From the NCBI GenBank assembly GCA_023251595.1, contig JAHEYM010000085.1, forward strand, positions 1-11,369: DNA of 11,369 nt. The letters are read 5' to 3'. Of this stretch, positions 6,704 through 11,369 are shown one piece after another (within the stretch, counting starts at the first letter, position 1; every line of letters starts with the position of its first letter). Under the pieces are notes generated by a model. It was not told the origin of the DNA. It made no database searches and saw only the letters and a program-made list of their open reading frames with translations. Made by a program: the position numbers and the translations under genes. This DNA comes from Bacteroidota bacterium (lineage in GTDB: Bacteria; Bacteroidota; Bacteroidia; AKYH767-A; JABDAW01).

Positions 6704-7471
6704 TCACAGATACCCCGCTACTGCATAAGAAATGTATCCCATAATCTCATGAAGAAGGGTGTTCCAGCCACTCATCGCATCAGTATTGGGAATAAATAGA
6801 AAGTCGAATGCCCAGTGACGGGTTTCGCCGGTGTATCTATCGGTACTATATGAATCGACCGGAATTCCTGCTTTTTTGAAACAACCCAATGAACGACGCA
6901 TGTGTACAGCAGAAGTTATTAATAAATAATGACCTGATAGAGTCAGTTTATCTAATTCAATTTTAGTCATTATTGCATTTTCGTGTGTATTTTTGGATTG
7001 ATTTTCCGTAATAATATCTTCTTCCGGAATACCAACCGACATCATAAAGACTTTAATTAAAGGTGCTTCTTTCGTTTCCTGATTGGCAATACTTCCTGAT
7101 CCTCCGGTAATCAGAATTTTTTTGATAATCCCCTTTTTATATAAATCAATTGCCTGAAGCAATCGATCAATTCCGCGATTAAATTGGAGACGTCCCATTT
7201 TTGGATCGTAAGAAATCATTCCCGACAAAACGATACCGGCATCATAACTCTCACGAAGTTCAGTTTTGATTTTTGCTGGAACCTCCCAAAGATGCATAAA
7301 CTCAGTCTGTATAAATGAATTGGTAAAAAAAAGAAACAAACTCACGCAGATAATTAAAAACCTTTTTTTCTTTTTCGGATTTTTAGAAAATATAGCGAAT
7401 AAAAGCATAGCGATGATCCATATCACCGGAGTTATAATAAAAGCCAAAATTTTCGAGAGGATGAAGAACAT
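6704..7471 (-). CDS. YdcF/ElyC/SanA-like membrane protein (DUF218 domain)
   Basis: A 255-residue inner-membrane protein with two N-terminal helices (about 3-28 and 38-54) split by a basic segment NPKKKKR, then a DUF218 (PF02698) Rossmann-like domain from about residue 77. Family landmarks: DAGIVLSG (77-84), the glycine loop ILITGGSGS (119-127), ENQSKNTHENA (156-166) and LLITSAVHMRRS (183-194). Two helices plus DUF218 is the layout of E. coli ElyC, linked to peptidoglycan and undecaprenyl-phosphate metabolism; the exact reaction of the family is not settled. The C-terminus ends normally (MGYISYAVAGYL) immediately before the 8-bp repeat, so the array does not appear to truncate it. The ATG at 7471 lies only 4 nt after a TATCTTTG -7 element, suggesting a leaderless transcript. 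It is divergent from the GNAT gene. Confidence 0.9.
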   Translation of the reverse strand: MFFILSKILAFIITPVIWIIAMLLFAIFSKNPKKKKRFLIICVSLFLFFTNSFIQTEFMHLWEVPAKIKTELRESYDAGIVLSGMISYDPKMGRLQFNRGIDRLLQAIDLYKKGIIKKILITGGSGSIANQETKEAPLIKVFMMSVGIPEEDIITENQSKNTHENAIMTKIELDKLTLSGHYLLITSAVHMRRSLGCFKKAGIPVDSYSTDRYTGETRHWAFDFLFIPNTDAMSGWNTLLHEIMGYISYAVAGYL

Positions 7472-7475
7472 GGGG

Positions 7476-7483
7476 CAAAGATA
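7476..7483 (-). promoter_or_regulatory. Putative -7 element giving a leaderless YdcF-like mRNA
   Basis: The minus strand reads TATCTTTG (TAnnTTTG), then CCCC and the ATG at 7471. Initiation usually falls a few bases after this element, so the mRNA would start at or next to the start codon. No TTG is present at the expected -33 distance, which lowers confidence. An alternative is that the true start codon is internal, but no later Met fits the first membrane helix. Confidence 0.35.
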
Positions 7484-7507
7484 ATAATAGTGCTTAACTT
7501 TGTCGAG

Positions 7508-7581
7508 CTAACCCCATCATTCATGATGGGGTTTACGGGAAAACTCACGAATATACGGCTTTAGCCGTGGAAAAGAAACTT
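7508..7581 (+). repeat. Two-hairpin intergenic element, copy 1 (before GNAT gene)
   Basis: Hairpin 1 is stem ACCCCATC (7511-7518), loop ATTCAT, stem GATGGGGT (7525-7532), extended by an outer A-T pair. Hairpin 2 is ACGGCTTTAGCCGT (7555-7568), a 5-6 bp stem with core GGCTTTAGCC. A tail AAGAAACTT (7573-7581) follows, 8 bp before the GNAT start codon. The same layout recurs at 8028-8096 with the same loop, the same hairpin-2 core and different but compensated stem bases. It occupies most of the 118-bp gap between the divergent YdcF-like and GNAT genes. Confidence 0.85.
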
Positions 7582-7589
7582 ATATATCC

Positions 7590-8018
7590 ATGTTAAGCGT
7601 AACAAAATTTCCTTTCACCGATACTGAACATTGGAAGATTGCAGCAGCCATCCGAACTGAGGTCTTCGTTGTTGAACAAAGTTGTGACCGTGATGAAGAA
7701 TACGACGGTCTCGACCAAACCGCAACTCACTATCTGATTTATTCTGACGATATTCCGGTTGGTTGTGCCAGAATGCGGGAAACTAAAAATGGTGTGAAAC
7801 TGGAACGATTCGCAGTTCTCGCACCTTTTCGGGGAAAAGGAATAGGGGCTGAGATTGTGAGAAAAGTGTTGGAGGATGCAAAAAAATTAGGTAAAGAGAT
7901 TTATCTTCACGCTCAGTTACCTGCAATGAGTCTATATAAAAGAGCAGGATTTGAAGCAACAGGTCCCGAGTTCACCGAAGCAAATATTCAACATTATAAA
8001 ATGGTTTTCAAAGGATGA
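7590..8018 (+). CDS. GNAT-family N-acetyltransferase (ElaA/YjcF-like)
   Basis: A 142-residue single-domain GNAT protein (family length about 140-155) that should transfer an acyl group from acetyl-CoA to an amine; the substrate is unknown. The N-terminal IRTEVFVVEQ (21-30) and EEYDGLDQTATHYLIY (36-51) segments are typical of the ElaA/YjcF-type branch. Strand beta-4 and motif A read LERFAVLAPFRGKGIGAEIV (71-90), with the pyrophosphate-binding R-G-K-G-I-G at 81-86. The C-terminal half shows LHAQLPAMSLYKRAGFEATG and ends with the common EANIQHYKMVF strand. It is intact and cytoplasmic. No -7 element is evident; a promoter may lie within or beyond the flanking repeat. The gene is bracketed by two same-orientation two-hairpin elements, one ending 8 bp before the start codon and one starting 9 bp after the stop. 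Confidence 0.93.
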   Translation: MLSVTKFPFTDTEHWKIAAAIRTEVFVVEQSCDRDEEYDGLDQTATHYLIYSDDIPVGCARMRETKNGVKLERFAVLAPFRGKGIGAEIVRKVLEDAKKLGKEIYLHAQLPAMSLYKRAGFEATGPEFTEANIQHYKMVFKG

Positions 8019-8027
8019 TGTATGCCA

Positions 8028-8096
8028 CTAACCCAACCATTCATAGTTGGGTAAATAATGATCTTCAACTTTGGGCTTTAGCCCTTAAAGTTTCTT
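8028..8096 (+). repeat. Two-hairpin intergenic element, copy 2 (after GNAT gene)
   Basis: Hairpin 1 is ACCCAACC (8031-8038), loop ATTCAT, AGTTGGGT (8045-8052): seven pairs and one C/A mismatch next to the loop. Hairpin 2 is GGGCTTTAGCCC (8073-8084). The distance between the element start CTA and the core GGCTTTAGCC is 46 bp here and 49 bp in copy 1. The tail AAGTTTCTT (8088-8096) is the reverse complement of the copy 1 tail. It fills most of the 102-bp gap between the GNAT and aminopeptidase genes and could also serve as a terminator for GNAT. Confidence 0.85.
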
Positions 8097-8120
8097 AGTG
8101 TAATAGAATATAGGCATCAT

Positions 8121-9167
8121 ATGAAATTACTCAAGAATTTCTTTCTCCTTTTTTCATTACTCATTTGTGTCCTTTATGCGTGTAACCGAAGTCTCGTCAA
8201 TTACGGATGGAGTCAACTAAACGGACAGTTACATATTATTTCAAGTGCTGTCCCGATCGACATGATGCTCGCTGATCCTCAGGTTCCGGATTCGCTTAAA
8301 TTAAAACTCCGACTTATTAAAGAAATTAAATCATTTGCGACCGGAAAACTTGGGTTAAAAGATGCGGGAAATTATGAGCGTTTTTATGATCAGCAAGGAA
8401 AACCCATGCTGGTTGTTTTAACCGGTTGCGAACCTTATAATCTGAAAGCAAAAGAATGGAAATTTCCTTTTCTGGGAACTGTTACTTACAAGGGATTTTT
8501 TGATTTCGATGAAGCAAAAATTGAAAGACGGAAACTGATAAAAGATGGATTCGACACGTCGCTCGATGAAGTCAGTGCATGGTCAACCCTGGGCTGGTTC
8601 AAAGATCCTGTATTTTCAGGAATGCTTTCACGTCAGGTCGGACAAACGGCTGATGTCATCATTCACGAAATGACACACGCAACTATATATATACGCAACG
8701 ATGTCGAATTTAATGAAAATCTTGCAAATTTTATCGGCGATAAAGGTGCATTGTTGTTTCTGGAATCGAAATTCGGAAAAGAGTCTGAGGAATATATTGA
8801 TTTCAATAAAATTAATTCGGATGATGAATTGTTCGGGCAATATATGGTAAATGCGTGCGGTCGTTTGGATAGTTTATATAAAGCAACAATGATGCTGCCG
8901 GATTCTATCAGAAAAGAAATGAAGAGAAAATTAATTGCTAATATTGTAGTGAATATTGATTTTTTGCCACTTCAATTGAAGAACCGTTATCATCGAATCG
9001 TAACTTCTGTCAATCTCCCGAATAATTCTTATTTTATGGGTTATAAACGATACGAAGCAAAGAGAAGTATTTTTGATAGTGAATTTTTGGAGAAGTCAAA
9101 TAGTGATCTTACAACATTTATCAATGAGAAGAAAAAACAGTATGGAGCGGAAAGTATCGGCAAATAG
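8121..9167 (+). CDS. Putative zinc aminopeptidase lipoprotein (DUF2265/PF10023 family)
   Basis: A 348-residue lipoprotein resembling the putative aminopeptidase family PF10023. The SPII signal has lipobox L-Y-A-C with Cys21 lipidated; Tyr at -2 is less usual. Family features in order: YGWSQLNGQLHIISSAVP (28-45), DPQVPDSLKLKLRLIKEI (52-69), a central region with AWSTLGWFKDPVFSGML, and the zinc site IIHEMTHATIY with HEMTH at 182-186. The likely third ligand is E199 in FNENLANFIGDKGA, 13 residues after the second His. The C-terminal third is helical and ends normally. The predicted location is the periplasm-facing leaflet or the outer membrane. Peptidase activity is inferred from the family and the HExxH site; the natural substrate is unknown. 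The ATG at 8121 is the only start giving the full signal peptide. No obvious promoter is seen; readthrough from GNAT is possible. Confidence 0.88.
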   Translation: MKLLKNFFLLFSLLICVLYACNRSLVNYGWSQLNGQLHIISSAVPIDMMLADPQVPDSLKLKLRLIKEIKSFATGKLGLKDAGNYERFYDQQGKPMLVVLTGCEPYNLKAKEWKFPFLGTVTYKGFFDFDEAKIERRKLIKDGFDTSLDEVSAWSTLGWFKDPVFSGMLSRQVGQTADVIIHEMTHATIYIRNDVEFNENLANFIGDKGALLFLESKFGKESEEYIDFNKINSDDELFGQYMVNACGRLDSLYKATMMLPDSIRKEMKRKLIANIVVNIDFLPLQLKNRYHRIVTSVNLPNNSYFMGYKRYEAKRSIFDSEFLEKSNSDLTTFINEKKKQYGAESIGK

Positions 9168-9171
9168 AGAC

Positions 9172-9191
9172 ACTAATTGACACGAATTAGT
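9172..9191. repeat. Small palindrome between aminopeptidase and membrane-protein genes
   Basis: ACTAATT (9172-9178) and AATTAGT (9185-9191) form a perfect 7-bp stem with loop GACACG, starting 5 bp after the aminopeptidase stop codon. An AT-only outer stem and no T-tract make it a weak terminator. The CACTAATT-ACACGAATTAG type of sequence is, from memory, a frequent intergenic repeat in Bacteroidota; unverified here. Confidence 0.4.
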
Positions 9192-9214
9192 TGATGAGTT
9201 AAATATTTCGAAAA

Positions 9215-9766
9215 ATGACACTGATGAATACATATTTTTCCCATAAGCATATAAAAATAAAAATGCTTATCATTTACAATATATGCTTAGTTGCAGGTTA
9301 TTTCCTTTTTATTCTTCGGGCAACCGGTAGATATGGAGGAAATTATAAACAGAATTTCTATGAAACACTTATCTTCGCTTTCCCCATTTTTCTGATTTTG
9401 ATTTTCCTCCCGAATTCCTGGATTATTAGGAAAAAACTATATCGCAAAATATTAATTTCTGATGAAACAATTGAATTAGTTGCAGATAAAAAAAGTGATT
9501 ATTCGTATCAACTCGATGCGTTGGCATTTTCAGTTTTTGAGTATCAATTTTGCTCTGTTCTTGTTTTTTACAAAAAGTCGATAGGGACATTTGAGCAAAC
9601 ATTTTATAAAGAGGCAGCAGATATAGTTGCTTTATCGGTAAATATCTCATGGAGTCGGCATCAGCTAAGAGAAATTGCAGATCAACTTAGATATTTGAAT
9701 GTGGAAGAAAAGAAAGAGGGAGATATCAATATCTTCGATCGTCTTTTTCTAAATAATGGGAGATAA
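9215..9766 (+). CDS. Small two-helix membrane protein, function unknown
   Basis: A 183-residue protein I do not recognise. Two hydrophobic segments are predicted, about residues 18-35 and 50-70, separated by a short Gly/Tyr/Asn-containing loop (RATGRYGGNYKQNFYE). A basic stretch IIRKKLYRK follows, then about 110 soluble residues with alternating strands (ILISDETIELVAD, SYQLDALAFSVFEYQFCSVLVFYKK) and a late amphipathic helix (SRHQLREIADQLRYL, 147-161). Two helices followed by strands and a capping helix resembles bacterial membrane-anchored PH-like proteins, but that is a shape argument only. Met4 (9224) and Met17 (9263) are alternative starts; no Shine-Dalgarno sequence decides between them. 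It lies 47 bp downstream of the aminopeptidase gene on the same strand and may be cotranscribed. Base composition matches its neighbours. Confidence 0.75.
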   Translation: MTLMNTYFSHKHIKIKMLIIYNICLVAGYFLFILRATGRYGGNYKQNFYETLIFAFPIFLILIFLPNSWIIRKKLYRKILISDETIELVADKKSDYSYQLDALAFSVFEYQFCSVLVFYKKSIGTFEQTFYKEAADIVALSVNISWSRHQLREIADQLRYLNVEEKKEGDINIFDRLFLNNGR

Positions 9767-9800
9767 AAGGATGTTTTTATCATTTAGTTTTTTTAAATAT

Positions 9801-9910
9801 TTTGCGTGAGCGGGTGAAGCGGATAGCCCGCAGGTCTCGCGCCTCAGGCGGGAGACCGAGGACTATGAGCGGAATACGCGACCCCGACGAAGGAGGGGGC
9901 ACGCCCAAAT
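9801..9910. repeat. GC-rich structured intergenic element upstream of icmF
   Basis: About 110 bp of roughly 70% GC (72 of 103 bases by hand count for 9804-9906) in an otherwise AT-rich window. It contains a strong hairpin: GGTCTC (9833-9838), G-G mismatch, CGCC, loop TCA, GGCG, and GAGACC (9852-9857). TGAGCGG occurs twice, and the 3' part has CCCC-gacgaagga-GGGG. The edges, TTTGCGTG at the left and CACGCCCAAA at the right, are imperfect inverted repeats. I recall similar GCGACCCCGACGAAGGAGGG sequences recurring between genes in Bacteroidota; unverified here. The short reading frame through it (9802-10017) is not a credible gene. Confidence 0.75.
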
Positions 9911-9927
9911 CTCTATGCATAACACAC

Positions 9928-9960
9928 TTGTTTAACTCTCACCAAAATTTGGTAAATTTG
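9928..9960 (+). promoter_or_regulatory. Bacteroidota promoter of icmF
   Basis: TTG at 9928-9930 and TAAATTTG at 9953-9960 (fits TAnnTTTG) are 22 nt apart, within the known range. Transcription would start near 9966, giving a leader of about 30 nt before the ATG at 9995. The promoter lies just downstream of the GC-rich element, so icmF appears to be transcribed separately from the gene before it. Confidence 0.6.
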
Positions 9961-9994
9961 CACCTTAGGAAGCATTCTTCAGCTTCACCAAAAT

Positions 9995-11369
9995 ATGAAA
10001 ACCGAAGCGCCTTATAAACCTAAGAACCATATCAGAATTGTAACGGCAGCATCGCTGTTTGACGGGCACGATGCATCGATAAACGTGATGCGTAGAATCA
10101 TGCAATCGTCGGGGGCGGAGGTCATACATCTCGGACACGACCGCTCGGTGCAGGAGATCGTGAATTGCGCTATACAGGAGGATGTGCAGGCAATCGCGAT
10201 CACATCGTATCAGGGCGGACACATGGAATATTTTAAATATATGTTTGATCTTCTCAAAAAAGCCGGATGTGGACATATTAAGATTTTCGGAGGTGGGGGA
10301 GGAGTGATTCTGCCCGCCGAAATGAAAGAATTGCACAAATATGGTATTGCAAGAATTTATTCGCCCGACGATGGTCGCGCAATGGGTCTTCAAGGCATGA
10401 TTAACGATATGCTCGAACGTTGCGATGTGTCGACCGGGAATCATTTGAACGGTGAAATAAAGGGGCTTAAACATAAAGATTCTAAATCGATCGGAAGAAT
10501 TATTTCGGGTGCGGAGAATTTTCCAACTCAATCGAAAGAAATTCTGGGACAGGTGCAGGAAATGGTGAAACTGAAAACCGTTCCTGTGATTGGAATCACC
10601 GGAACCGGTGGCGCCGGGAAATCATCGATGGTCGATGAATTAATCCGTCGTTTTTTAGCTGATTTCAAAAATAAAACTTTTGCTGTCATTTCTGTCGATC
10701 CTTCAAAACGTAAGACAGGCGGGGCTTTGCTGGGTGACCGAATCCGCATGAATTCTATTAATACGGATCGTGTCTATATGCGTTCGCTCGCTACGCGTCA
10801 ATCGCATCTCGCACTTTCGCAATACGTACAGGATGCAGTAAACGTCGTGAAAGCCGCAGGATATGATTTAGTAATTCTTGAAACTTCGGGTATCGGTCAG
10901 GGTGACACCGAAATTATTGAACATTCGGATGTTTCATTATATATTATGACACCCGAATATGGTGCTGCGACCCAACTCGAGAAAATTGATATGATCGATT
11001 TTGCAGATTTGATCGCGATCAATAAATCAGACAAAAAAGGTGCACTAGATAGTTTCAGAGATGTGCGCAAACAATATCGCCGCGGACATAATCTCTTTGA
11101 AGCGAAAGACGAAGAATTGCCCGTGTTTACTACGATTGCGTCTCAGTTTAATGATCCTGGTACGAACAGATTGTATGCTGCTTTATTGGTGAAGATGAAT
11201 GAAAAATTAAATCTTTCATGGAAATCAACTGCGCATGCCGAGGTAGGTGAATCAGAAAAAATATATATTATTCCGCCAAACAGAAACAGATATCTTTCGG
11301 AAATTACTGAAACAATTCATAAATATGATGAATGGGTAAATACACAGTCAGATATTGCTCAAACATTGT
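9995..11369 (+). CDS. icmF: Fused B12-dependent acyl-CoA mutase IcmF (N-terminal part; runs off the window)
   Basis: The frame is open from ATG 9995 to the window end: 458 residues of a protein that in this family is about 1,100 aa. Order of parts matches IcmF (isobutyryl-CoA mutase fused): an adenosylcobalamin-binding domain first (about 12-145), with LFDGHDASIN carrying the cobalt-ligand His25, ITSYQGGHMEYF and IFGGGGGVI; then a MeaB/ArgK-type G3E GTPase domain with P-loop GTGGAGKS (203-210), the segment ETSGIGQGD (296-304) and base-recognition NKSD (343-346). The mutase barrel should follow outside the window. IcmF interconverts isobutyryl-CoA and butyryl-CoA (some also isovaleryl- and pivalyl-CoA); its GTPase part is a cofactor-loading chaperone. 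Substrate choice depends on the missing barrel. A separate methylmalonyl-CoA mutase is less likely because there the B12 domain is C-terminal. It has its own promoter. Confidence 0.93.
   Translation, partial: MKTEAPYKPKNHIRIVTAASLFDGHDASINVMRRIMQSSGAEVIHLGHDRSVQEIVNCAIQEDVQAIAITSYQGGHMEYFKYMFDLLKKAGCGHIKIFGGGGGVILPAEMKELHKYGIARIYSPDDGRAMGLQGMINDMLERCDVSTGNHLNGEIKGLKHKDSKSIGRIISGAENFPTQSKEILGQVQEMVKLKTVPVIGITGTGGAGKSSMVDELIRRFLADFKNKTFAVISVDPSKRKTGGALLGDRIRMNSINTDRVYMRSLATRQSHLALSQYVQDAVNVVKAAGYDLVILETSGIGQGDTEIIEHSDVSLYIMTPEYGAATQLEKIDMIDFADLIAINKSDKKGALDSFRDVRKQYRRGHNLFEAKDEELPVFTTIASQFNDPGTNRLYAALLVKMNEKLNLSWKSTAHAEVGESEKIYIIPPNRNRYLSEITETIHKYDEWVNTQSDIAQTL

Noticed and set aside
7266..7484. 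72-codon plus-strand frame opposite the YdcF-like gene, and similar frames inside valS on the minus strand
   Set aside because: These are short antisense frames in conserved genes, with hydrophobic or low-complexity translations and no supporting signals.
7508..8096. CRISPR array or attachment sites around the GNAT gene
   Set aside because: There are only two copies, they are about 520 bp apart with a gene between them, they differ in sequence, and no cas or integrase gene is nearby.
9802..10017. 71-codon plus-strand frame through the GC-rich element into icmF
   Set aside because: It begins with TTG inside the repeat, its Arg/Gly-rich translation reflects repeat composition, and it overlaps the icmF promoter and start in another frame.
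9965..10531. 188-codon open frame on the minus strand opposite icmF, with others at 10012-10203 and 10528-10749
   Set aside because: They lie antisense to the strongly conserved B12-binding and GTPase domains of icmF, have His/Cys/Arg-rich low-quality translations, and show no promoter or family motif.

Overview
The window looks like chromosomal DNA of a Bacteroidota bacterium, probably an environmental lineage (Chitinophagales, Cytophagales or Flavobacteriia-like; I cannot narrow it further). Reasons: AT-rich coding sequence, three DUF1573 proteins with signal peptides ending in A-Q, SPII lipoproteins, a beta-barrel outer-membrane protein, almost no Shine-Dalgarno sequences, and TAnnTTTG-type -7 promoter elements in front of several genes.

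Layout. 1-404 (minus) is the N-terminal part of a PLP aminotransferase. 491-1944 (minus) is a tandem set of three secreted DUF1573 paralogues that appear to share one promoter at about 1989-2022. At 2106-2178 (plus) is tRNA-Gly(CCC), followed by valS (2246-4924, plus), whose last codons and stop lie inside a 7-bp tandem repeat. 5022-6546 (minus) is a two-gene unit: an outer-membrane beta-barrel protein followed by a lipoprotein with C-terminal membrane helices. An 8-bp tandem repeat (6632-6702) separates its promoter from the stop of a YdcF/ElyC-like membrane protein gene (6704-7471, minus). Then come a GNAT acetyltransferase (7590-8018, plus), a putative zinc aminopeptidase lipoprotein (8121-9167, plus), a small two-helix membrane protein of unknown function (9215-9766, plus), a roughly 70% GC structured intergenic element (9801-9910), and the 5' part of icmF (9995 to window end, plus), which encodes the B12-binding and GTPase domains of a fused acyl-CoA mutase.

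How the genes relate. Most are unrelated housekeeping or envelope genes and I see no single pathway. The DUF1573 trio, the OMP/lipoprotein pair, the YdcF-like protein and the aminopeptidase lipoprotein are all cell-envelope or exported proteins. The most interesting content is between the genes: a pair of two-hairpin elements flanking the GNAT gene in the same orientation, with conserved loops and covarying stems; two different short tandem repeats each touching a stop codon; a GC-rich structured element before icmF; and a palindrome between two DUF1573 genes. I found no CRISPR array, transposase, phage gene or recognised defence system. No convincing new multi-gene system is visible.
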